Below, piece by piece: positions 9,045-17,470 of a stretch of DNA of 64,000 nucleotides. The notes beneath the pieces are model-generated. The model did not search any database and was not told the DNA's origin. It saw only the letters and a program-made list of their open reading frames with translations. The stretch is taken from assembly GCF_035653575.1 (NCBI RefSeq), contig NZ_DASRBQ010000170.1, positions 1 to 64,000 on the forward strand. The letters run 5' to 3'. Each line of letters opens with the position of its first letter. Positions within the stretch are counted from its first letter, which is position 1. Made by a program: the position numbers and the translations under genes. The stretch is from Actinocrinis sp035653575. Lineage in GTDB: Bacteria > Actinomycetota > Actinomycetes > Streptomycetales > Catenulisporaceae.

Positions 9045-9624
9045 CACCATCACCTCCCTGAATGCGCACGTCGAAGCGATACGTCCGCGCTCCCTCCGAT
9101 TGGGCAATCAGGGTTGCCCGACGGCGCGGTTCGAGCGATGCGAGCAGCGGATCGGCGGCGTTCGCGCTTTCCAGGTCGGAGAAGTAGACGCGGCTGTACA
9201 GGTGGTGCAGCAGCCCCCGCGCGAAAACGCAGACGGAGAGGTAGGGGGCTGATGCGCCCAGTGCGGCGGGAATGAGGGTTCGTAGCGCGTAGTGCCCGTC
9301 GGCATCGGTGGCGACGCGGCCGAAGCCGGTGAATCGGGTGTGATCGCGGCCGAGGAGCACACCCGTGGTCTGGTCGCTGCGCAGTGAACCGGGGGCGCCC
9401 GTCCGCGAGCCGTCGGGACCAGCCTGCCAGAACTCCAGCAGCGCGTCGGGGATCGGCAGGCCCGCGCCATCGAGCACGTATCCGTGGACGGTGACGGCGT
9501 CGGGATGCGAGGCCGGCGCCATCTCGCCACCGCGCGCAAAGGGCAGTGCGTAGCCGTAGAACGGGCCGACGGTCTGCGACGGCGTGACCGGGAGCGTCGC
9601 CGGGGTATTCGGTTCGGCGGTCAT
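8998..9624 (-). CDS. pcaG: Protocatechuate 3,4-dioxygenase, alpha subunit
   Basis: The non-catalytic-iron subunit (208 aa) of the intradiol dioxygenase that opens protocatechuate between its hydroxyl groups. Visible are the N-terminal TPSQTVGPFYGYALP stretch and the intradiol barrel with GAPGSLRSDQ, FTGFGRVATDADGHY and APYLSVCVFARGLLHHLYSRVYF. It lacks the full Tyr/His iron-ligand set found in the neighbouring beta subunit, as expected for PcaG. ATG 9624 overlaps the pcaH stop by one base (TGATG), so both subunits are made in a coupled way. Its 3' end overlaps the start of pcaB by 47 bp. Confidence 0.94.
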   Translation of the reverse strand: MTAEPNTPATLPVTPSQTVGPFYGYALPFARGGEMAPASHPDAVTVHGYVLDGAGLPIPDALLEFWQAGPDGSRTGAPGSLRSDQTTGVLLGRDHTRFTGFGRVATDADGHYALRTLIPAALGASAPYLSVCVFARGLLHHLYSRVYFSDLESANAADPLLASLEPRRRATLIAQSEGARTYRFDVRIQGGDGDEADAETVFLTFPMG

Positions 9625-10445
9625 CAAAGCCCTGCTCCGTTCGAATCGCCGGGCTCGAACAGCGTCGCGGCCGGGCCGTCGAGCACGATGTCCCAGCGGT
9701 AGCCCAGCGACCATTCCGGACTGGACAGGTCGTGGTCGTAGGCCGCGACAAGCCGCTCGCGCGCGGCGTCGTCGACGACCGATTGGTAGATCGGGTCGTA
9801 GCGGAACAGCGGATCGCCGGGGAAGTACATCTGCGTGATCAGCCGCTGCGTGAACGCGGTGCCGAACAGCGAGAAGTGGATGTGTGCGGGCCGCCAGGCA
9901 TTGAGGTGGTTGCGCCAGGGGTACGGGCCCGGCTTGATCGTCGTGAACTGATAACGGCCGTCGCCGTCGGTCAGGCAGCGGCCGACCCCGGTGAAGTTCG
10001 GGTCGAGCGGCGCCGGGTGTTGGTCGCGTTGGTGGGCATAGCGACCTGAGGCGTTGGCCTGCCATATCTCGACGAGTTGGCCGCGGATGGGTCTGCCGTG
10101 CCGGTCAAGGATGCGGCCGGTGACCGTGATGCGCTCGCCCAGTGGTTCGCCGCGGTGCTGCCGGGTCAGGTCCGCGTCCAGGGCGGCGACGTCGCTGACG
10201 CCGAAGACCGGACCGTAAAGCTCGGCCGCCTCGGGATCGGTGATCTCGATCGGGCTCTGTTTCGGGTGCCGCAGAATGCTGCTGCGGTACGGGGCGTAGT
10301 CGCGGCGCGGATGCGGCGAATGCTGCGAACCTGGCTGCGCGCCTTCGCGCCGCGCCGCCGAACGCAGCGCCTCGATCTCGGCGTCTATGTCGGATTGCTT
10401 CTCGACGTCCGGGTTGAGCAACGCGGACACCTCCTGCGATGGCAT
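9624..10445 (-). CDS. pcaH: Protocatechuate 3,4-dioxygenase, beta subunit
   Basis: Catalytic subunit (273 aa) that binds non-haem Fe(III) and cleaves protocatechuate to 3-carboxy-cis,cis-muconate. The N-terminal PcaH segment YRSSILRHPKQSP and the intradiol barrel are clear. Iron ligands can be placed as tyrosines in GRYAHQRD and GPYPWRN and histidines in RPAHIHFSLFG. The first 35 residues, before RRDYAPY, are longer and more charged than in most PcaH proteins. ATG 10445 overlaps the pcaJ stop (TGATG), and the stop overlaps pcaG in the same way. Confidence 0.95.
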   Translation of the reverse strand: MPSQEVSALLNPDVEKQSDIDAEIEALRSAARREGAQPGSQHSPHPRRDYAPYRSSILRHPKQSPIEITDPEAAELYGPVFGVSDVAALDADLTRQHRGEPLGERITVTGRILDRHGRPIRGQLVEIWQANASGRYAHQRDQHPAPLDPNFTGVGRCLTDGDGRYQFTTIKPGPYPWRNHLNAWRPAHIHFSLFGTAFTQRLITQMYFPGDPLFRYDPIYQSVVDDAARERLVAAYDHDLSSPEWSLGYRWDIVLDGPAATLFEPGDSNGAGL

Positions 10446-11077
10446 CAGGGGACGATGACGGTGGCGGCCGTGCGCGCGGCCAGGTCGTCGGCGGTGGTTC
10501 CGGGCGCCGTCTCGACCAGGACGAAGCCCTTGTCGGTGACGTCGAGCACGCCGAGGTCGGTGATGACGCGGTGTACGCAGGCGCGGCCGGTGAGCGGAAG
10601 GGCGCAGCGCTCCAGCAGTTTGGGGGCGCCGTCGCGGGTAGTGTGCTCCATCAGGACGATGACACGCCGGGCGCCGTGCACGAGGTCCATCGCTCCGCCC
10701 ATGCCCTTGACCATCTTGCCGGGGATCATCCAGTTGGCCAGGTCGCCCTGCTCGCTCACCTGCATCGCGCCGAGCACCGCGGTGTCGATGTGGCCGCCGC
10801 GGATCATGCCGAAGGAGAGGGCGGAGTCGAAGAACGCCGCGCCGGGCAGCACCGTGACGGTTTCCTTGCCCGCGTTGATCAGGTCCGGGTCCACTGCCTC
10901 AGCGGTCGGATACGGTCCGACGCCGAGGATTCCGTTCTCCGACTGGAGCGTGACATGCACGCCGGGCGGCAGGTGGTTCGGGATGAGCGTCGGCAGGCCG
11001 ATGCCGAGGTTGACGTATTCGCCGTCGGTCAGCTCGGCAGCCGCGCGGGCTGCCATCTGCTCGCGGGTCCAAGCCAT
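10445..11077 (-). CDS. pcaJ: 3-oxoadipate CoA-transferase, subunit B
   Basis: Beta subunit (210 aa) of the family I CoA-transferase that moves CoA from succinyl-CoA to 3-oxoadipate. The catalytic glutamate lies in LQSENGILG, the conserved S-E-N-G motif. Other family stretches are VNLGIGLPTLIP, GGHIDTAVLGAMQVS and GAMDLVHGARRVIVLMEH. Length and motifs could also fit succinyl-CoA:acetoacetate transferase, but location inside a pca operon favours PcaJ. TGATG overlaps couple it to pcaI upstream and pcaH downstream. Confidence 0.93.
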   Translation of the reverse strand: MAWTREQMAARAAAELTDGEYVNLGIGLPTLIPNHLPPGVHVTLQSENGILGVGPYPTAEAVDPDLINAGKETVTVLPGAAFFDSALSFGMIRGGHIDTAVLGAMQVSEQGDLANWMIPGKMVKGMGGAMDLVHGARRVIVLMEHTTRDGAPKLLERCALPLTGRACVHRVITDLGVLDVTDKGFVLVETAPGTTADDLAARTAATVIVP

Positions 11078-11910
11078 CAGATGCCCGCCGTTCCGTTTGC
11101 AGTGGTCGAATTCGCCTGGGCTGACTTCGCCGGGGCCACATCAGGGTCCGCATGCGGCACGGTCACGGTACGCCGCTCGATCCGCTTGTCCGCGGCCTGT
11201 TCGGGGCTGAGCACCACGATCCGCTGCACGAACACGCCCGGCAGGTGCACCTCGTCTGGATCGAGTTCGCCCGGCTCGACCAGCTCCTCGACCTCCGCGA
11301 TGGTGACCCGGCCGGCCATGGCCGCCAGCGGGTTGAAGTTGCGGGAAGACTTGGCGAACAGCAGGTTTCCGTGGCGGTCACCCTTTGCGGCGTGCACGAG
11401 GGCGTAGTCGGTGACGATGCCGCGCTCCAGGACGTACTGCGCGCCGTCGAACTCGCGCACCTCCTTCGGCGGCGAGGCGAGCGCGACCGTGCCGTCCGCC
11501 GCGTAACGCCAGGGCAGTCCGCCCTCGGCGACCTGGGTGCCGACGCCGGCCGGGGTGAAGAAGGCCGGAATGCCGCAGCCGCCGGCCCGCAGCCGCTCGG
11601 CGAGCGTGCCCTGCGGGATCAGTTCGACCTCCAGCTCCCCGGCCAGGTACTGCCGCGCGAACTCCTTGTTCTCGCCGACGTACGAGCCGGTGACCCGCGA
11701 GATCCGGCGGGCGGCGAGCAGCACGCCGAGGCCGCCGCCGTCCACGCCGCAGTTGTTGGACACGACGGAAAGCCCGGTCGGGCCGGCCGCGTACAGCGCG
11801 TCGATCAGCACATTCGGGACGCCGCTGAGACCGAAGCCGCCGACCGCGAGCGAGGCGCCGTCGGGGATATCGGCCACCGCCGCCGCGGCCGAGGCCGCCA
11901 CCTTGTCCAT
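11077..11910 (-). CDS. pcaI: 3-oxoadipate CoA-transferase, subunit A
   Basis: Alpha subunit (277 aa) of the 3-oxoadipate CoA-transferase and first gene of the leftward operon. It shows the family I CoA-binding segment SLAVGGFGLSGVPN, then SNNCGVDGGGLG, YVGENKEFARQYLAGELEVE and GIPAFFTPAGVGTQVAEGG. ATG 11910 is chosen for its GGGAG ribosome site; the open frame continues upstream but only through promoter DNA. The last 25 residues form a low-complexity tail (APAKSAQANSTTANG) not usual for PcaI. Transcription probably starts in the 184-bp gap shared with the double-IclR regulator. Confidence 0.93.
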   Translation of the reverse strand: MDKVAASAAAAVADIPDGASLAVGGFGLSGVPNVLIDALYAAGPTGLSVVSNNCGVDGGGLGVLLAARRISRVTGSYVGENKEFARQYLAGELEVELIPQGTLAERLRAGGCGIPAFFTPAGVGTQVAEGGLPWRYAADGTVALASPPKEVREFDGAQYVLERGIVTDYALVHAAKGDRHGNLLFAKSSRNFNPLAAMAGRVTIAEVEELVEPGELDPDEVHLPGVFVQRIVVLSPEQAADKRIERRTVTVPHADPDVAPAKSAQANSTTANGTAGI

Positions 11911-12094
11911 GCACCGCTCCCGCTTCGTGCGTTGCGAGTTCCGTGGCGCATCGAGCCGCGCCGCCTCTTGAGTGTGTTCGCCTGGTGAACTAAAGTTCAT
12001 AATCGGCTGCCCTGAGTTTCCGTCTCGGCTATGCCAGTTGTCAACGGGTCGGCTTGTGATCTGATCCCGGAGGGCTTGGGCGGAAGGAGCGGAG
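11911..12094. promoter_or_regulatory. Divergent pcaI / double-IclR promoter region
   Basis: This 184-bp gap separates the leftward pca-pob operon from the rightward IclR-type regulator. It holds a perfect palindrome at 11986-11999 (TGAACT-AA-AGTTCA) and an additional GTTC half-site at 11976-11979. A TTGACA-like -35 box reads leftward from 12044 to 12039, but no convincing -10 was found 16-18 bp from it. IclR-type regulators of aromatic catabolism commonly bind palindromes in the divergent promoter that they share with their target operon, so this is the natural control region. Confidence 0.6.
11986..11999. promoter_or_regulatory. Candidate IclR operator (6-2-6 palindrome)
   Basis: TGAACT-AA-AGTTCA is a perfect inverted repeat of 6-bp arms with a 2-bp centre, 76 bp upstream of pcaI and 96 bp upstream of the regulator start. 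A further GTTC half-site at 11976-11979 faces the GAAC at 11987-11990, giving overlapping dyads. It is AT-rich for this genome. Binding by the adjacent tandem IclR regulator is inferred from position only. Confidence 0.55.
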
Positions 12095-13867
12095 GTGGCG
12101 CCAGTGACTGCCGAATCGGTGAGTTCCGACTCAGTGGCTGCCGAGTCTGGGGCACCTGAGTCTGGAGCTCCTGAGTCAGCAGCTTCCGAGTCAGTGGCCC
12201 CGCTGGAGCGTGGCCTCGCGGTCCTGCGTGCGATCTGTGCGAGTCCCGACGACGCGGTACGGCCGGGCGACCTGGTCCGCGAGACCGGCCTCGCGCGTTC
12301 GACCGTGGACCGCGTGCTCAGCACCCTGACCCGCCTGGACTTTCTGCGATCCGACGGGCGCGCCTTCTCGCTCGCCCCGCGCGCGATGCAGTTCGGCGAC
12401 GCCTACCTGGCCGTCTGTGGCCTGTCTGAGGTACTGGAACCGCTCGCCGTGCGGCTCGCCGACGAACTGGACGAGTCGGTGTCGGTGGCGGTGCCCGACG
12501 GAGACGGCGTGCGTTTCGTCATCCAGATTCCGCGGCGCCGGACGATGACGCTCTCCTTCCGGGTCGGCGATCTGCTTCCCGCCGAGCGGTGCGCCCCCGG
12601 CGCGTTGTTCGCGGCGCAATGGTCGGCCGAACAGCGCGCTCGTTGGTCGCGGCGCCTGGTCGGATCGGGCCCGCCGCGAATGTTCTTTCCACTTCCTCCG
12701 GCCCCCGACGGGCCGACGCCCCAGGAGGTCGAATCAGCCTTCGACGAGCGCGCGAACGCCGCCGCGAAGGAGGGGTGGGCACTGGACGACCAGCTGATCG
12801 AGCCGGGGCTGATCGCGATCGCGGTGCCCGTGCTTGACCGAGCCGATGGACGCGTAGTCGCCGCGGTAAGCGTGGTGAGCCATTCCAGCAGGCACTCGGC
12901 CGACTCGCTGCGAGAGCACGCCCTGGGCCGGTTGCGCGAGACCGCCGCGCGGATGCAGGAGGCATTGACTGGCTCGCGCCTACAAACCGAGCCACATCGT
13001 GCATCCGGCTCGGGTCCGGGTCCGCGCGTCGCCTCGTCCGCTCCTGCGCCGATCGATGAGCCCAAGCGCGACCTCGGTCCGCACTATCTTCGTTCCCTGG
13101 CTCGCGGACTCGCGGTACTAGTCGCGTTGGGCTCGAAACGGGGCGGCATGACGCTTAGCGCGGTAGCCGACGTCACCGGCCTGCCGCGGGCGACCGCGCG
13201 CAGGGCCCTGATCACCTTGCGTGAACAGGGATACGTCGACTGCCTCGATCCCGAGGGCCGGCTGTTCGCGCCGCTGCCGTCGGTGCTCGAACTCGGATAC
13301 GCGCGGCTGTGCGGGCGCACCGTGGAGGACTTGGTGCGCCCGCACCTGCTGGAATTGAGCAGGCAGGTGCACGAGTCGGCCTCGGTCGCGGTCCTGCGCG
13401 GATCGGAGATCTCGTACGTGGCGCGCGTCGCGACCAGTCGGATCATGCAGGCTGCCATCACCGTGGGCACCCGGTTTCCGGCGTATGCGACGTCGATGGG
13501 GCGGGTGCTGCTCGCCGGACTGCCGGAGGCGGAGCGGGAGGCGCGGATCGCCGCGACCGACCTCAGGGCCCTGACCCGCTTCACGGTCACCGATCCGGTG
13601 GTCCTGGCGGAGACGTTGCGCCGCGTCGCAGCGGACGGATATGCGCTCGTGGATCAGGAGCTTGAAGAAGGGCTGCGGTCGATGGCGGCTCCGGTTCGCG
13701 ATCACCGCGGCCGCGTGGTCGCCGCCGTCAACGTCTCCATGCATGCCGGGCGGGTCGAAGCCGACCACGCGCGCGAGGTCATCCTGCCCGCGCTCACCGC
13801 GACCGCGGCGCGCATCAGCGCGGACCTCGCCGCGATGGGCGACCGGCTGGACGGCGCCGCAGCGTGA
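12095..13867 (+). CDS. Tandem double-IclR transcriptional regulator of the pca operon
   Basis: A 590-residue protein containing two complete IclR modules. Module 1 (about residues 36-295) has the winged helix with LVRETGLARSTVDRVLSTL and an effector domain. Module 2 (about 335-580) has GLAVLVALGSKRGGMT, VADVTGLPRATARRALITL and an effector domain with SASVAVLRGSEISYVARV and PAYATSMGRVLLAG. Ordinary IclR proteins are about 250-280 aa, so this is a duplication-fusion. The N-terminal 35 residues are an Ala/Glu/Ser repeat (SGAPES units). It diverges from pcaI, and module 2 resembles PcaR/PcaU-type sensors of aromatic acids. A likely mode is binding of both halves of an operator by one polypeptide. 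GTG 12095 follows AGGAG at 5 nt; GTG 12104 is the alternative. Confidence 0.9.
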   Translation: MAPVTAESVSSDSVAAESGAPESGAPESAASESVAPLERGLAVLRAICASPDDAVRPGDLVRETGLARSTVDRVLSTLTRLDFLRSDGRAFSLAPRAMQFGDAYLAVCGLSEVLEPLAVRLADELDESVSVAVPDGDGVRFVIQIPRRRTMTLSFRVGDLLPAERCAPGALFAAQWSAEQRARWSRRLVGSGPPRMFFPLPPAPDGPTPQEVESAFDERANAAAKEGWALDDQLIEPGLIAIAVPVLDRADGRVVAAVSVVSHSSRHSADSLREHALGRLRETAARMQEALTGSRLQTEPHRASGSGPGPRVASSAPAPIDEPKRDLGPHYLRSLARGLAVLVALGSKRGGMTLSAVADVTGLPRATARRALITLREQGYVDCLDPEGRLFAPLPSVLELGYARLCGRTVEDLVRPHLLELSRQVHESASVAVLRGSEISYVARVATSRIMQAAITVGTRFPAYATSMGRVLLAGLPEAEREARIAATDLRALTRFTVTDPVVLAETLRRVAADGYALVDQELEEGLRSMAAPVRDHRGRVVAAVNVSMHAGRVEADHAREVILPALTATAARISADLAAMGDRLDGAAA

Positions 13868-13907
13868 CGGTGCGACGACGTCCGTGGAACTCGCCCGCCG
13901 GCCTGCG

Positions 13908-16900
13908 TCAGACGCCGCGAACCGCCAACTGCCGCGCCTCGGGGGAGCCGATTTCGACGAACAAGGCGTGGGCCTCGCGCCAATGCGGCAGCGCGGCCTG
14001 CTCCCCCACCTCCAGCCGAAGGACGTCGCCGAGGACCCGCAGCGCCTTGGCCTGCTCGAGCCGGCAGCCCACCTCGGCGCTCAGCGCCGCCGAACGCTCG
14101 GCGTGCTGGTGCGCCCGGTCCAGGTTGCCGAGCGCCAGGTGCGTCTCGGCGAGCTCATTGAGCGCTCGCGTCTCGTACACCCGGCAGCCTCGCTCGTGGC
14201 TGAGCGCGAGCGCCTGCTGCGCCTCGTGCAGCGATTCGTCCAGCGCACCGAGCGCGCGGCGCACCGAGGCACCGCTGTATAGCGCCAACAGCTCATGGTC
14301 CGAGTCGCCGAAGCTGAGGGCTTTGCGCAGCACCTCGTCGTAGTACTCCAGTGCTCGCGGGAAGTCGCGTTCGCCCTCGTGAATCAGACCCCACGCATAG
14401 TCGGTCTGCGTCATCGCGCGCGGCGTCCCCGCCTGCTCGCCAAGCGATTCAGCCCGCGTCGCGTGGTAGCGGGCCTGCGAGAAGTCGCCCAGGGCGCAGT
14501 GCACGGCGACCAGATCGCAGTGCGCCAGCCTGGCGCTACGAGTCTCGCCGTTGGCCTCGGCCAGGTCGAGCGCCTGGTCCAGCAGGCGGCGCGCTTCGGA
14601 GAAGTCGCCGGCGAGCGAGTAGGCGAACCCGAGGACGCATAGCTTCTGGGCCCGCACGCGCGCGGAATCGCTGTCCGGCTCCGCCTGCTCGGACTGGTAC
14701 TGCGACAGCAGTTCGATCGCCACGCTCAACGGGCCGGTCTCGCAGTGCACCAGCCCGAGATTGCCCATCGCGCGGTTCGCCCCGGCCTTCGACCCGCTGC
14801 GGCGGTACCACTCCAGGCTGCGGGTGAAGCAGACCTTCGCCGACTCGACCTCGCCGCCATCGAAGTAGTTCAGGCCGAGCCGCATGGTGGCCGTGGCGGC
14901 CCCTTCGAGCCAGCCGGCTTCGTGCGCCGCCTCGCTCGCCCGCATGAAGTGGCCCCTGGCCAGCGGAAGATCGCTGCGCAGCTGGGCAACGTCGCCGAGC
15001 ATGGTGCCGAGCGCCGCGATGCCGAGCGGGCGCGACTCACCCTCCAGCGCCCGCTGCGCCGCGGCCACCACGGTGAACCAGTCGGTGTGCAGCTCCGCGC
15101 CGTAGAAGTGCGCCCGCAGCTCGAAGGCCATCCGCCAGGCGCTGGAGCGAGGGCCGTGCTCGGCGGCGTGGGCGATGACGGCGAGCAGGTTGCGATGCTC
15201 CGCGCGCAGCCAGCCCAGCGCCTCGGAGATCTCGGCGAAGTCGACATCGAAGGCGGGCTCGGCCGGCCGGTCCGGCTGGTCGATCGCCGGCAGCCGGTCC
15301 CGGTCCGGATAGACCAGCGCTACGGCCGCGTCGACCCCGGATTCGTACCAGGTGGCCAGCCGGCGCGCGGTGGCTTCCCGCTCTTCCGGGGCATCCTCGG
15401 CGCGCGCTCGTTCGACCGCGTAGTCGCGCAGCAGGTCGTGGCAGTCGTAGCGGCCCGGCAGATGCACGCTGAGCAGGTGCGCGGCAGCAAGTCTGTCGAG
15501 GACCTGCTCCGCTTCCGCGGCGGCGCAGCCGAGCAGCGCTGCCGCCGATCCCACGGTCAGATCCACTTGCGGTATCGCGCCGATCGTGCGGAACAGCCGC
15601 TGGGCCTCCGGATCCAGCCGGACGTAGGAGAGGCCGAAGACGGCGCGCACCTGGCTGGATTCGTCACCGCCGAGCACGAGCGCGTCCAGCCGTGCCTCGG
15701 CGAGTTGCGCGACCAGCTCGGCTACCGACCGCTCCGGGTGGATGACCAGTTGGGCGGCGGCGATGCGCAGCGCCAGGGGAAGCCCTGCGCAGGCGCGCAC
15801 CAGCTCGAGGATCGCCTCCGGTTCCGCCGCCGTGCGCGGCTCGCCGAGGATCCGGACGAGCAGGTCGACGCTCTCGCGCTCGGTGAGCACGTCCAGGCTG
15901 ATCGGTTGCGCGCCGTCCAGCGCGACGAGGCCGTCGAGCCGGTCGCGGCTGGTGATCAGCACCCGGCAGGCTTCCGCCCCGGGCAGCAGGGGACGCACTT
16001 GCGCAACGTCGGCTGCGTTATCGAGTAGAACCAGCACTCGGCGATTCGCCAGCAGCGAGCGGAACAGCGCGCCGGCTTCCTCAACGTCCACGGGCACGCT
16101 GCCGCCGGTGACGCCGAGCGCCCGCAGAAACCGGCCGAGCACGTCGATCGGCCGCTCCGGCGCCGAGGAGGAGAAGCCGTGCAGGTTCGCGTAAAGCTGG
16201 CCGTCGGGAAACAGCGGAGCGACGCGGTGCGCCCAGTGGACGGAGAGCGCGGTCTTGCCGATGCCTCCGGCACCAGTCAGCGTGGCGATGCGGTACCGGT
16301 GGCCCGGCGAATCGGCGTCACGCGTCAACGCATCGAGGCGCGCGAGAACTGCGCCGCGTCCGGTGAACGCATAAGTGTCGGCAGGGAGCTGAGCGGGAGT
16401 CAGCACGTCGCGACTCGCGGTGGCCTCGGGCTCCTCGATCTCTTCGTCGAGAACTGGCTGTTCGACCTCTTGGCGCAGCACGCGCGTGAGCGCCTGGCTC
16501 AGCGCACGACCCGGGTCGGCTCCCATCTCGTCGCGCAACCGCAGCCGAAGCCGCTCGTAGGCGTCGAGGGCGTCCGCTTGTCGCCCGGTGGCGGCCAGCG
16601 CCTCGATCCAGGCGCCGATCACCCGTTCGTCGAGGGGGTGGCTTTCCACGAGGGGGCTCAGCGCGTGCACGGCCTGCTCCGGCTGTCCCGTGCCAAGCAG
16701 GGCGCGCGCATAGTCGACGATCGCGGTCACACGCCGCAGTTCCAGCCGCATCACCGCGGCTTGGTCGGCGCTTCCGTCCGGAACGTCGGCGAGCGCCGGG
16801 CCGCGCCACAGGTCCAGCGCGGCACCGAGCGCGTCGGCCTTCGCGGCGGGCTCCAGCGGCTCGGCAGCGTCGACGAGACGCAGGAACCGGTCGGCGTCTA

Positions 16901-17300
16901 CGTCGCCGCCGGAGAGCTCAAGCGCGTAACCCGTCGTCGTGCGCGTTACCAACACCTGGCCGTGCGCATAGGTGCGCAGCCATTGACGCAGGCGATGGAT
17001 GTTCACGGTGAGCGTGGAGTCCATGGAGCGGGCGTCGCGCGAGCCCCAGACGGTCTCGAACAGCTCCCCGGCGGAGAGCCCTCCCGGCCCGGCCAGCGCG
17101 AGCGCGCCAAGGACCGCACGCAGGATGTTGGAGGAGGGTGTGCGGAATGGATAGCCGACCCCGACCGGACCGAGTACGAGCACATTCATTGCGGTGCGTG
17201 TATCGGTCGTCACGTTCTGATCGGTGGCAGTGCCCTGGTCGGTGTCTGTTGTCTCGGTTGTCTGGTTGTTGTCGCTGGATACCCCGTCTACAGCGGCCAT
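13908..17300 (-). CDS. AfsR/SARP-type regulator with NB-ARC ATPase and TPR repeats
   Basis: A 1130-residue multi-domain activator. In order: an OmpR-like winged helix (about 40-130), a bacterial transcriptional activation domain (about 140-285, ending in YERLRLRLRDEMGADPG), and an NB-ARC/STAND nucleotide-binding module with P-loop LTGAGGIGKTAL, Walker B RRVLVLLDNAADV and sensor TSRDRLDG. Then come a linker and a long TPR-rich C-terminus (about 690-1120). This is the AfsR layout, which controls secondary metabolism or differentiation in Streptomyces. The first 37 residues are Thr/Asp/Gln-rich; Met38 (17189) just before the winged helix is an alternative start. No biosynthetic cluster lies nearby, so its targets are unknown. 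Confidence 0.92.
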   Translation of the reverse strand: MAAVDGVSSDNNQTTETTDTDQGTATDQNVTTDTRTAMNVLVLGPVGVGYPFRTPSSNILRAVLGALALAGPGGLSAGELFETVWGSRDARSMDSTLTVNIHRLRQWLRTYAHGQVLVTRTTTGYALELSGGDVDADRFLRLVDAAEPLEPAAKADALGAALDLWRGPALADVPDGSADQAAVMRLELRRVTAIVDYARALLGTGQPEQAVHALSPLVESHPLDERVIGAWIEALAATGRQADALDAYERLRLRLRDEMGADPGRALSQALTRVLRQEVEQPVLDEEIEEPEATASRDVLTPAQLPADTYAFTGRGAVLARLDALTRDADSPGHRYRIATLTGAGGIGKTALSVHWAHRVAPLFPDGQLYANLHGFSSSAPERPIDVLGRFLRALGVTGGSVPVDVEEAGALFRSLLANRRVLVLLDNAADVAQVRPLLPGAEACRVLITSRDRLDGLVALDGAQPISLDVLTERESVDLLVRILGEPRTAAEPEAILELVRACAGLPLALRIAAAQLVIHPERSVAELVAQLAEARLDALVLGGDESSQVRAVFGLSYVRLDPEAQRLFRTIGAIPQVDLTVGSAAALLGCAAAEAEQVLDRLAAAHLLSVHLPGRYDCHDLLRDYAVERARAEDAPEEREATARRLATWYESGVDAAVALVYPDRDRLPAIDQPDRPAEPAFDVDFAEISEALGWLRAEHRNLLAVIAHAAEHGPRSSAWRMAFELRAHFYGAELHTDWFTVVAAAQRALEGESRPLGIAALGTMLGDVAQLRSDLPLARGHFMRASEAAHEAGWLEGAATATMRLGLNYFDGGEVESAKVCFTRSLEWYRRSGSKAGANRAMGNLGLVHCETGPLSVAIELLSQYQSEQAEPDSDSARVRAQKLCVLGFAYSLAGDFSEARRLLDQALDLAEANGETRSARLAHCDLVAVHCALGDFSQARYHATRAESLGEQAGTPRAMTQTDYAWGLIHEGERDFPRALEYYDEVLRKALSFGDSDHELLALYSGASVRRALGALDESLHEAQQALALSHERGCRVYETRALNELAETHLALGNLDRAHQHAERSAALSAEVGCRLEQAKALRVLGDVLRLEVGEQAALPHWREAHALFVEIGSPEARQLAVRGV

Positions 17301-17320
17301 GCAGGAATGTTACGCCGCCT

Positions 17321-17361
17321 GCGTCGGTGTGGCATGCCCCGTGCTCACGCCACACCGACGC
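17321..17361. repeat. 13-bp perfect inverted repeat upstream of AfsR-like gene
   Basis: Arms GCGTCGGTGTGGC (17321-17333) and its exact complement (17349-17361) are separated by 15 bp. It lies 20-60 bp upstream of the AfsR-like start, in the divergent gap shared with the GNAT gene. It could be an operator, or an RNA hairpin in the leader. Activation by SARP proteins usually uses direct repeats, so a different regulator is equally possible. Confidence 0.6.
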
Positions 17362-17470
17362 CCCGAACACAGTCTGCTAGGACGCGCCTACATCTCGCCT
17401 ACACGTCGCGCGGTAGCCGAATGTGCGAGCTGCGACGGGTAAACCGGAATTGGCTGGGAGGATGATCAGC

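Noticed and set aside
3189..17300. A secondary-metabolite cluster suggested by a phosphopantetheinyl transferase and an AfsR-like regulator
   Set aside because: No PKS, NRPS, terpene or RiPP biosynthetic gene lies between or near them; both are common stand-alone genes.
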